64,000 nucleotides of DNA, from contig WQZS01000013.1 of NCBI GenBank assembly GCA_009780585.1, positions 25,922 to 89,921 of the forward strand. The letters run 5' to 3'. Source of the stretch: Defluviitaleaceae bacterium (GTDB taxonomy: Bacteria > Bacillota > Clostridia > Lachnospirales > WQUN01). Below are positions 48,862-56,263 of the stretch, one piece after another. The notes under the pieces are model-generated. The model saw only the letters and a program-made list of their open reading frames with translations. It was not told where the DNA came from and did not search any database. How positions within the stretch are numbered: position 1 is the stretch's first letter; each line of letters opens with the position of its first letter. A program made the translations under genes and the position numbers.

Positions 48862-49649
48862 TGAATATCATACGCGCGGACATATACGCCATTATAAGAA
48901 GTAAGGGAATCTACGTGACCTTCACGGTTTTATTACTGTTTATCCTGATGGCAGTCGGGACCCAGACGGCAGGGGCCATCCACTTCGGCGGCGTGTGGGA
49001 AGAGGGCTTGGAATTAGCCGAGTTAAACTTCTCCGGCTTAAACAGCGCCCAGGCGCTCTACACTTCCACGGACGCGTTGTTCTTCTTCATCCTGGCGCTG
49101 TCGCTGATTACCGCCATACCCATATTCAAGCACGGCACGGTGAAGAACGACCTCGCGTGGGGTATTTCCCGCACGAAGCTGTACCTTTCAAAGCTGTTCG
49201 TCGCCGCGGTGCTGTGCGTGTTGTGGTTCGCCCTTTATATAGGCTTGGGTATGCTGCTCGCCACCATTCTTAACGGCTTCGGCGGCCCCGTGCCGGAAGG
49301 CTTTTGGCTTAATTTATTCCAAACCCTCGGCGCGCAACTGGTCATACTCCTGGCTCTAACGTGCGTGGGTGTGTTCCTTTCGTTCACCTTTAAAAGGAGC
49401 GGTGCCGTAAACGGTATCTTCATCGCTTTTTGCCTCGTACCCGGGCTTGTCCTCATGATGTTCATGGAGGCGGGCTTTACATTGGGCAAGGTGTTGGAAT
49501 TCGACATGCTGGTCGCCGTCAGCCGCTTGGGTTACTTGAATCAATTGGACGCGCGGGCAATCCTCACGATGCTGGGTGTCGGTGTGTTCTATATCACGGC
49601 ATCGACCGTCGGCGGTATCGCGTTGTTTAAGCGGGCGGAAATTAAATGA
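48858..49649 (+). CDS. ABC transporter permease (ABC-2 type)
   Basis: 263 residues, six predicted membrane helices, beginning after a short cytoplasmic N-terminus (NIIRADIYAIIRSKGIYVTF). Segments such as FLSFTFKRSGAVNGIFIAFC and ALCVLWFALYIGLGMLLAT-like stretches match lantibiotic-immunity permeases of the ABC-2 group. It lacks the large extracellular domain of BceB, so the system is of the lantibiotic-immunity type rather than true BceAB. Overlaps both neighbours by four bases. Confidence 0.85.
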   Translation: MMNIIRADIYAIIRSKGIYVTFTVLLLFILMAVGTQTAGAIHFGGVWEEGLELAELNFSGLNSAQALYTSTDALFFFILALSLITAIPIFKHGTVKNDLAWGISRTKLYLSKLFVAAVLCVLWFALYIGLGMLLATILNGFGGPVPEGFWLNLFQTLGAQLVILLALTCVGVFLSFTFKRSGAVNGIFIAFCLVPGLVLMMFMEAGFTLGKVLEFDMLVAVSRLGYLNQLDARAILTMLGVGVFYITASTVGGIALFKRAEIK

Positions 49650-50548
49650 TATATTGGGTGACAGCCTGCGGGCTTTTGTTCGCGGGCTTTGCCTTTTTCT
49701 TTATCAAGTGGCTGCTGCTCAAGCGCGACGCGCGGCAACTGGGCGACAGCCTGCGCATGATATTGGAAACCGACACCAACGCCCAAATGAAAACGATTTC
49801 CTTCGAAAAAGAAATCGTCACCTTAGCCGACCGCGTGAACGCTGTGCTGGAAAAAAGCCGCCGCAGCCACCTGGAATCGCGCCGCGCGGAAACGGATTTA
49901 AAACGTGCCATCACCAACATTTCTCATGACTTGCGTACCCCGCTCACTTCGGCGAAGGGCTATATACAAATGTTGGAAAAGATGCGGAGCGATGAAAACC
50001 CCGCCGAAGCGGACACCTCCCTGCGTTACCTCGCCACCGTGCGCGGGCGGTTGGACGCGCTGACCGTTTTAATGGACAGCTTATTCGCTTTTACGCAAGC
50101 TGTGGAGGGGAATATAACGACGGAACAGATAAACGTGGGTAATACCCTGCGTGATGTTCTGTCGGACCATTACATGGAACTAAAAAATCGGGGCTTTACC
50201 GTGGAAAGCGAAATCCCCGAAACCCCGCAATACGCGATGGCGGACGCGGAAGCCCTAAAGCGCGTCATTCAAAACCTGTTGGTAAACGCTTATATCCACG
50301 GCAGGGATTTTCTGCGCGTAACCCTTTCGGACGGCACAATCGAAATCGCCAACAAGGTAAGCCACACAGACACCATCGATACGCAACGCATCTTCGACCG
50401 CTTCTACACGGCGGACGCCTCCCGTACGCACAAGCGTACGGGTTTGGGCCTCGCCATCGCCAAGGAGTTGACGGAAAAGATGGGTGGTTCAATTAATGCG
50501 GGGATTACTAACGATATGCTTACCATGCGATTGGTATTTCGGTTATAA
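49646..50548 (+). CDS. sensor histidine kinase
   Basis: 300 residues. One membrane helix at the N-terminus (WVTACGLLFAGFAFFFIKWL) with almost no extracellular part, so sensing probably goes through the transporter rather than a sensor domain. Phospho-acceptor histidine in NISHDLRTPLTS, ATP-binding N box in VIQNLLVNAYIHG, F box in IFDRFYTAD and G box in GLGLAIAKEL. It is the last gene of the regulator-transporter-kinase unit. Confidence 0.92.
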   Translation: MIYWVTACGLLFAGFAFFFIKWLLLKRDARQLGDSLRMILETDTNAQMKTISFEKEIVTLADRVNAVLEKSRRSHLESRRAETDLKRAITNISHDLRTPLTSAKGYIQMLEKMRSDENPAEADTSLRYLATVRGRLDALTVLMDSLFAFTQAVEGNITTEQINVGNTLRDVLSDHYMELKNRGFTVESEIPETPQYAMADAEALKRVIQNLLVNAYIHGRDFLRVTLSDGTIEIANKVSHTDTIDTQRIFDRFYTADASRTHKRTGLGLAIAKELTEKMGGSINAGITNDMLTMRLVFRL

Positions 50549-50586
50549 AATTTTATTTCGCTACACATACTACCTTGTATTTGAGA

Positions 50587-50632
50587 TGCCCTTTCGTGTA
50601 ATATGTCACAATCCATTATTTGCCCTTTCGTG
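50587..50632 (+). repeat. 12-bp direct repeat at the ATPase promoter
   Basis: TGCCCTTTCGTG occurs at 50587-50598 and again at 50621-50632, where it overlaps the -35 and spacer of the promoter at 50620-50648. It could be an operator. Confidence 0.45.
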
Positions 50633-50648
50633 ATAAAAATGTTATTAT
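50620..50648 (+). promoter_or_regulatory. promoter of the second DUF4143 ATPase
   Basis: TTGCCC, exact 17-base spacer, TATTAT, 24 bases before the ATG at 50672. Confidence 0.55.
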
Positions 50649-50671
50649 ACCCCGTGAATGGAGCGGTGGTC

Positions 50672-52015
50672 ATGGTTTTGAAACGTAAGGCATACAAGCA
50701 CATGGTTGATTGGAAGAACCAAAGCAAAGGAAAAACGGCATTGTTATTAAACGGTGCCAGACGGGTCGGAAAATCGTTTTTAACGGAATATTTTGGGAAA
50801 AGTGAATACAAATCAATGATATTCATTGATTTTTCAAACCCACCCAAAGACGTTATCAACGTTTTTGAAAATGACAGCCACGATATCCCTTTGTTTTTAA
50901 CCAAGCTGTCGCTGTATTATCAAGTTCGGCTTCATGAACGTGACAGCCTGATTGTATTCGATGAAGTACAGCTTTATCCAAAGGCAAGGCAACTTATTAA
51001 ACACCTTGTCGCGGATGGCAGATATGATTATGTGGAATCCGGTTCATTACTTTCGCTTAAAGAGAATGTAAGAGATATTCTAATCCCTTCCGAAGAAGAG
51101 GAAATTGAAATACATCCTTTGGATTTTGAAGAGTTCCTGTATGCCCTTGATGATGAAGTAACGGTATCCTTTATCCGTGAATGCTTTGAACAAAGGAAAC
51201 CTTTGGGGCAAGCCTTACACCGTAGGGTTATGAACAGCTTCCGTACCTACATGTTGGTCGGGGGGATGCCCCAAGCCGTGGTTGAATACGCAACAAGCAA
51301 GGACTTTGAAGCTGCCGATAATATTAAACGCAATATTCTTGCCTTGTACCGTCGGGACATCGCTAAGTACGCCGGGGCATACAGAGGAAAGGTTACAGCC
51401 ATTTATGACAACTTGCCGGGTCAGCTATCAAAGAAGGAGAAGAAGTACAAACTTTCATCCATAGATAAAGACGCACGGTTTAGGGCCTACGAAGATGCTT
51501 TTATGTGGTTATCCGACGGCATGATTGTGAACCCATGTTACAATGCAACCGACCCGAACTTTGGCTTGTCCCTCAGCATGGATCATACAACGCAAAAAAT
51601 TTATATGGCAGATACGGGATTATTGGTCACCCATGCTTTTAACAACCACACCTTCACCGGTAACGAGTTATACAAGGCTATACTGTTTGATAAGTTAAAC
51701 GTCAACGAAGGTATGTTAATGGAAAATGTGGTTTCCCAAATGCTAAGGGTTAACGGCCACCGCTTATTCTTTTATTCGAGGGTTGACAAAACAAAGCGTG
51801 AAAATCACATGGAGATTGACTTTTTAATCAATCACAAAAACAAAATCAGCCCGATTGAAGTAAAATCATCTTCCCATAAAAAACACACATCATTGGATAA
51901 ATTTATGAATCGTTTTAAGCCAAAATTGAGCGACCCGTTTATTTTGTACCAAAAGGATTTTTTATTAAAGGACGGCGTAATGCATTTGCCTATTTATATG
52001 ACCATGTTCTTATAA
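50672..52015 (+). CDS. AAA-type ATPase with DUF4143 domain, second copy
   Basis: 447 residues from ATG 50672 (MVLKRKAYKHMVDWK). Walker A GARRVGKS, Walker B SLIVFDEVQLYPKARQLIK, then YVESGSLLSLKENVRD, and the DUF4143 end with MEIDFLINHKNKISPIEVKSS. It is only distantly similar to the protein at 4482-5696. Base composition is lower in G/C than the surrounding operon, and it has its own promoter and terminator, which suggests an independently acquired cassette. Function unknown. Confidence 0.85.
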   Translation: MVLKRKAYKHMVDWKNQSKGKTALLLNGARRVGKSFLTEYFGKSEYKSMIFIDFSNPPKDVINVFENDSHDIPLFLTKLSLYYQVRLHERDSLIVFDEVQLYPKARQLIKHLVADGRYDYVESGSLLSLKENVRDILIPSEEEEIEIHPLDFEEFLYALDDEVTVSFIRECFEQRKPLGQALHRRVMNSFRTYMLVGGMPQAVVEYATSKDFEAADNIKRNILALYRRDIAKYAGAYRGKVTAIYDNLPGQLSKKEKKYKLSSIDKDARFRAYEDAFMWLSDGMIVNPCYNATDPNFGLSLSMDHTTQKIYMADTGLLVTHAFNNHTFTGNELYKAILFDKLNVNEGMLMENVVSQMLRVNGHRLFFYSRVDKTKRENHMEIDFLINHKNKISPIEVKSSSHKKHTSLDKFMNRFKPKLSDPFILYQKDFLLKDGVMHLPIYMTMFL

Positions 52016-52030
52016 TAACATGGCAAACAT

Positions 52031-52071
52031 AATCCCGACCCGCTATCGGTATGTAGCAGGTCGGGATTTTT
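52031..52071 (+). terminator. Rho-independent terminator
   Basis: AATCCCGACC and GGTCGGGATT form a perfect 10-bp stem followed by Ts, 15 bases after the ATPase stop. Confidence 0.85.
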
Positions 52072-52098
52072 ATATCAATATAAAGGTACGGTATCCGA

Positions 52099-53178
52099 CT
52101 ACCCTTTGGCAACCAACCGTTCCAACAGCTCCGTCATCTTCTCCTGTCCGGCGGCGAGTTTTTCCAGCGCGGAAAGGATGGGGTCGGGGGAGAAGGGCGA
52201 TTGCAACAATGCCGGATCGGAGGGCAGTTGCAATGGTGCCGGCATAACGGGCGGCATGTCATGGGCCGCCATGAACAGTTTCCCCATCAAGGTCTTGATT
52301 TCTTCTTCCGTAGCGGAGGGAGCCTCCGCCAAGCGGATCACCTCGTCGATTTGCCATTGGGATAATATATCCCCGCCGGGTGCGGATGTGCGGGCGTGTT
52401 CGCCCCGCGCAAAGTTAAGCAGCTTTGTCAGCAGTTCCGCGTTGAAGGGCTCCGCTTTCGGGTTTTCCTCCAACAAGGTGAATCGTATTTCTTCGATTAG
52501 CTTATCCGGTTGGAAGGGCTTCACCACAAACCGCCGCGCCCCGGCGAGCAACGCTTCCGCCACGATAACCGATTGCCCCATCGCTGTGAGCATGACCACC
52601 CGCGCTTGCGGGTTGTGTTCGCGGATTTTTTTGAGCGCGGCGATGCCGTCCATCTTGGGCATGGTGACATTAAGCAACACGATATCGGGGTTAAGTTGCT
52701 TAAACATATCCACGCCCGCTTCGCCGTCCTCGGCTTCGCTCGCGATTTCATACCCGTTCTTTTGCAAAATGTCCCTGCACATCATCCGCATAAAGGTAGC
52801 GTCGTCCACCAGTAATATTTTTTTATTCATGAGTGATTCCTCCTCGTGGGTTTTTAATTTTTGAACCAATTTTTCCATCGCGTTTGTAAGCCGTTGCTTC
52901 TCCTGCATCAATTCCCCGTACCGCTTACGAAGAATCGCCTCCATGCCGGGCGCGTCTGCCCGTGAAATAATTTTTTTGATTTCGGCCAAGGGGAAGTCGA
53001 AGTCCTTCAATTCCAAGATGCGCGCCAAATCCTTCGCTTGGTCAAGGGTGTAGTAGCGGTAACCCGTTTCGGGCGAAATCAACGCGGGCTTAAGCAAGCC
53101 GATTTCGTCGTAGTAGCGCAGGGTGTCGGGGGTCAAATTGACGATTTTGGATAGTTTTCCAATGGAATACATTTCCAT
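52099..53178 (-). CDS. MerR-type regulator fused to an atypical CheY-like receiver
   Basis: 359 residues from ATG 53178, behind AAGGAGG. Residues 3-72: MerR winged helix (YSIGKLSKIVNLTPDTLRYY, ETGYRYYTLDQAKDLARILE). Residues 73-112: coiled coil. Residues 117-235: receiver with the acidic pair D125-D126, threonine T198 in MLTAMG and lysine K220 in VVKPFQPDKL. The phospho-acceptor position is Asn170 (IVLLNVTMP), not Asp. The last 120 residues are helical with a proline-rich stretch. The codons for HEEESL just before Met117 contain GAGGAGG eight bases from that ATG, so a free receiver may also be made. The gene has a MerR-type promoter with a 19-base spacer. Confidence 0.88.
   Translation of the reverse strand: MEMYSIGKLSKIVNLTPDTLRYYDEIGLLKPALISPETGYRYYTLDQAKDLARILELKDFDFPLAEIKKIISRADAPGMEAILRKRYGELMQEKQRLTNAMEKLVQKLKTHEEESLMNKKILLVDDATFMRMMCRDILQKNGYEIASEAEDGEAGVDMFKQLNPDIVLLNVTMPKMDGIAALKKIREHNPQARVVMLTAMGQSVIVAEALLAGARRFVVKPFQPDKLIEEIRFTLLEENPKAEPFNAELLTKLLNFARGEHARTSAPGGDILSQWQIDEVIRLAEAPSATEEEIKTLMGKLFMAAHDMPPVMPAPLQLPSDPALLQSPFSPDPILSALEKLAAGQEKMTELLERLVAKG
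52828..52847 (-). promoter_or_regulatory. internal ribosome-binding site and start at the fusion junction
   Basis: Minus strand: GAGGAGG, eight bases, then ATG (52830-52828) coding for MNKKILLVDD. This is as strong as the real start sites in the window and lies exactly at the domain border, as if two genes had been joined by loss of a stop codon. Confidence 0.6.
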
Positions 53179-53231
53179 GGACGGCCTCCTTCCGGCGGTA
53201 CAAAAAAGGGTCGCTTCGCGAAAGCAACCCC

Positions 53232-53262
53232 AGTGTAAAGTATGGTGTAAGACCAAAGTCAA
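53232..53262 (-). promoter_or_regulatory. MerR-type promoter with 19-base spacer
   Basis: Minus strand: TTGACT, 19-base spacer, TACACT. A dyad (TTTGGT and ACCATA) lies within the spacer. The overlong spacer with a central dyad is the hallmark of promoters untwisted by MerR proteins, so the gene is probably autoregulated. Confidence 0.65.
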
Positions 53263-53280
53263 TACCTTTATAAAAATATT

Positions 53281-54354
53281 TTAACGCGTCACCCTCATCG
53301 CCCCGCGTGCGATCGCCGCGGCATACGTTTCCAGGTTTTGGTCGAACAATTGGTTGTCACGCGCGTTCGTGATGAAATTCATTTCCAACAGCATGGCGGG
53401 CGCGTTCGTATTGCGTAAAACGGCAAAGTTGCCCCGTTTTACGCCACGGTTGCTTTGCACGCCCGCGGCTACCACTTCGTTAAGCACGGTTTGGGCGGCC
53501 TGCGCGGTACTCGCGGGCGCGGTGGTGAAGACGAAGTTTTCCACGCCGTTGGCCGCGGTGTTTGTGCTTGCGTTGCGGTGGATGGAAATGAACAGATTCG
53601 CGCCGTTGCGGTTGGCGATCGCGCTCCGCTCGGCCAGCGGAACAAATACATCCGTACTCCGCGTCATGATGACCCGTTGGCCTTGCGCTTGCAATAACCG
53701 TTGCACCGCAAGCGAAAGCCGCAGGTTATCGTTTTTTTCCATGCGGGTACCGAACACCGCGCCGGAATCATACCCCCCATGCCCGGGGTCGATTACGATC
53801 GTCCTGACAGCCGAAGGCGGGGGTAGGGGATTCCGTAAAAAAAGCGCGTTCCACGTTATCGGGCCGACGACGCCGTCGCTGTTTAATCCCCTCGACCGTT
53901 GAAAAGCGATAACCGCCGCTTCGGTAAGGGGGCCGAATACGCCGTCCGTCGATAACCGCGGGTTCGCGCCCAATTCGTTAAGGCGTTCCTGTACCTGGCG
54001 GATGCTCGGGCCGCTCATGCCGCGCCGCAAGGCTACGCCGGGGTACGGGGGCCATACCGACGCGGGCGGCGGCGGTAATGGCGGCGGCGGAAGCGACGGG
54101 ACTTCGTTCGCAAACAACGCGTTCCAAGTGACAACGCCGATGACGCCGGATTGCGCCAATCCCCTCGACCGCTGGAAGGCGATAACCGCCGCTTCTGTAA
54201 GGGGACCAAATATACCATCTGTTGCAAGCCGCGGGTTCGCGCCCAATATATTTAAACGTTCCTGTGCTTGCCGAATACTCGGCCCGTTCATGCCGCGACG
54301 CAAGTCCACGCCGGGGTACGGGGGCCATATGATCGGGGAAACAACCCTTTCCAT
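53281..54354 (-). CDS. N-acetylmuramoyl-L-alanine amidase with two N-terminal peptidoglycan-binding domains
   Basis: 357 residues. Two near-identical peptidoglycan-binding repeats (about residues 12-85 and 100-175; each begins WPPYPGV.LRRGM.GPSIRQ and ends LNSDGVVGPITWNALF or alike), separated by a Pro-rich linker. Residues about 185-357 are a zinc Amidase_3 domain: TIVIDPGHGGYDSGAV, metal His and Glu, NLFISIHRNAS, and MLLEMNFITNARDN with the catalytic glutamate. There is no signal peptide, as in mother-cell-lysis amidases such as CwlC. The closely similar repeats point to recent duplication. Confidence 0.9.
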   Translation of the reverse strand: MERVVSPIIWPPYPGVDLRRGMNGPSIRQAQERLNILGANPRLATDGIFGPLTEAAVIAFQRSRGLAQSGVIGVVTWNALFANEVPSLPPPPLPPPPASVWPPYPGVALRRGMSGPSIRQVQERLNELGANPRLSTDGVFGPLTEAAVIAFQRSRGLNSDGVVGPITWNALFLRNPLPPPSAVRTIVIDPGHGGYDSGAVFGTRMEKNDNLRLSLAVQRLLQAQGQRVIMTRSTDVFVPLAERSAIANRNGANLFISIHRNASTNTAANGVENFVFTTAPASTAQAAQTVLNEVVAAGVQSNRGVKRGNFAVLRNTNAPAMLLEMNFITNARDNQLFDQNLETYAAAIARGAMRVTR

Positions 54355-54396
54355 AATTGCGCTCCTTAATATTATCCTTTGTACAGTTTATGGGGA

Positions 54397-55749
54397 TTAC
54401 GGCCCTATGTGCATCACCCCTTGCAGGGGGCGGTAGGTGGAAGTATTTATTTTTACGCGGTCAACGGCGTTACCGTTCATGTATACATGTTTAAAGACTT
54501 CGTAGGTGTAGCCCGCCACGGCTTCCAGCATAATCACCCGTTCCCCGGGTTCGAGCGAAGCGTCGTGTACTTCTTTATACGGCTCGGGTTCGATCACGTT
54601 CGTACGCTCGCCGGTAAAATATATCGTGCGGCCCGCGGGACGCGTTTCAAAGCCGTGCAAAGCGACAAACAAGCGGCCGCCGCCCATTTCCGTAGTGATT
54701 AAAATCGGATGGGTAAAATCATTGCGGATTTTTAAGTCATACCAATCCCCCGACAGCGTCGCGTCGAAGCCGAAATCGGCGTAACTTACCCGCGCGGAAT
54801 GGTTGTGCCGCTGTACCACGGAAAGTTCCGCCCGCAGCACAGCGTTGTATAAGGTCGTGGCCACTTGGCAAACGCCGCCGCCGATGTCCTCCGCCGGTTC
54901 GCCGTTGACCAATACCGTCGCGGCTTCGTACCCGTTGCCCGGCAGATACGCGCCGATGACCGTCCCCGCGGAGAAAATTTCCCCCGGGAATACCACTTTA
55001 TTATGGATGCGCCGCGCCGCCCGTTGGATATTGCGTACACGCGCTTCATCGAAGCCGCCCGCGTAAGGCGTTTGGTACGAGCCGAGGACCGAAACGGTAA
55101 AGTTCAAATCGTTTTTCGTATACCGCGGCGGGAGTACGCGCGCGGTCAATTCGACCGTCCCGCCCATAAGCTGCGACAAAAGGAACGTCGTTTCCTCGAC
55201 CGCCAACGGAATGTCAATCGCTTGCCCCGCGCTTTCCGGCAATATAATTACCCGCCCGTTTTCCATGGAAGGACGCGCGTTGACGGGTGAACGGTGCAGG
55301 TTCTCGGCGATTTTATTTATTTCCGTTTCTATTTTCCCGGTATCGAAGCGGAACACGGGCGGCGAAGTGATTTCATACGGGCGTCCCAGCCAACGCGCGA
55401 TCCGCCGAAACAGGTTGCGCGAATGGCCGTAGTGCCGCGCCGCCTCCACCACTTCCGTAAAATCGAATCGCGCGCTGAAGTCCTCAAAGCCGCGTTCCGC
55501 GACCGCGTCCCCTTCCAAGGTGTAATGAATACGCAAAGGAACCAGCTCGGGATGAAAGCGTTCGTGTAACGCCTCGTTTGCTTCGTCCGGCGTCAACCCC
55601 CCCACGGGTACGCCGTGGATGGACATATGTATGTAGATTTTATCCGTATCGGCGGGCGGGTTAATAATGACGATCAAAGCCAGCAACGCCGCTGTCAATA
55701 AAAAAACCGCCCATATAACGACGGCTTTCCGATTCATATCTATTTTCAT
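54397..55749 (-). CDS. VanW family protein with N-terminal membrane anchor
   Basis: 450 residues. N-terminal membrane helix (VIWAVFLLTAALLALIVII), then a domain of about 200 residues resembling the peptidoglycan-binding module seen before VanW in YoaR-like proteins (VGGLTPDEANEALHERF). VanW domain follows, with FPGEIFSAGTVIGAYLPGNGY, DIGGGVCQVATTLYNAVLRA, and HNHSARVSYADFGFDAT. The C-terminus (PYKEVHDASLEPGERVIMLE) looks like a G5-type tail. The family is of unknown activity; it is extracytoplasmic. Its start codon follows the terminator of the upstream gene with the ribosome site inside the hairpin arm. Confidence 0.88.
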   Translation of the reverse strand: MKIDMNRKAVVIWAVFLLTAALLALIVIINPPADTDKIYIHMSIHGVPVGGLTPDEANEALHERFHPELVPLRIHYTLEGDAVAERGFEDFSARFDFTEVVEAARHYGHSRNLFRRIARWLGRPYEITSPPVFRFDTGKIETEINKIAENLHRSPVNARPSMENGRVIILPESAGQAIDIPLAVEETTFLLSQLMGGTVELTARVLPPRYTKNDLNFTVSVLGSYQTPYAGGFDEARVRNIQRAARRIHNKVVFPGEIFSAGTVIGAYLPGNGYEAATVLVNGEPAEDIGGGVCQVATTLYNAVLRAELSVVQRHNHSARVSYADFGFDATLSGDWYDLKIRNDFTHPILITTEMGGGRLFVALHGFETRPAGRTIYFTGERTNVIEPEPYKEVHDASLEPGERVIMLEAVAGYTYEVFKHVYMNGNAVDRVKINTSTYRPLQGVMHIGP

Positions 55750-55794
55750 AAAAACACCCCGCGATCCATAGTATTTAACTATATTATCGCGGGG
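55750..55794 (-). terminator. terminator whose arm contains the ribosome site of the VanW gene
   Basis: Minus strand: CCCCGCGAT and ATCGCGGGG form a perfect 9-bp stem with inner ATAGT/ACTAT pairing, followed by TGTTTTT and then the VanW ATG. GGGGTG, the only ribosome site for VanW, is in the right arm and following base. Confidence 0.65.
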
Positions 55795-55819
55795 CGGGGA
55801 TTAGGACTGTTTGTGTTCC

Positions 55820-56194
55820 TTACTTAAAGATCTGCCCCCAAACCACGTCGCCGAGGATGGGCATCTTAAAGGTCGTGCCCGTGTAAGCCTTGTACATGAG
55901 GAACAGTTTGGTGGCGAAGAGGATGAACCCGCCGATCCAAAATACGGGGCTGAGTACGATGCCGAGCAGCCAACCGAGCAGCGGGATCGAGAAGATGATG
56001 TTGAACACGAAGCTGATGATCGCACCCGCTACGTACAGGAACAGGAACCATAACGTGGATTGTAACGCGTGGAAACGTACGAATTTATTTTCGCGCTCCA
56101 GTATCAGCACGACTACGCCGGAGAAAGCACCGAACAGGTAGCTTAACGCGGCGGCGATATTTTCGTTTAGACCGAAAATCGATTTGTTTGCCAT
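55820..56194 (-). CDS. DUF4870-type small membrane protein
   Basis: 124 residues, three to four hydrophobic segments. Sequence such as NENIAAALSYLFGAFSGVVV, NKFVRFHALQSTLWFLFLYV and VFWIGGFILFATKLFLMYKAY fits the DUF4870 family (chloroplast Tic20-like fold) found in many bacteria, of unknown function. AGGAGGT precedes the ATG. Confidence 0.8.
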   Translation of the reverse strand: MANKSIFGLNENIAAALSYLFGAFSGVVVLILERENKFVRFHALQSTLWFLFLYVAGAIISFVFNIIFSIPLLGWLLGIVLSPVFWIGGFILFATKLFLMYKAYTGTTFKMPILGDVVWGQIFK

Positions 56195-56263
56195 GAGACT
56201 TACCTCCTTCTTTGATTCGCGGTTATTTAAAAACAGATACGCAAGCCGTGGAAGTAAAGTCTG

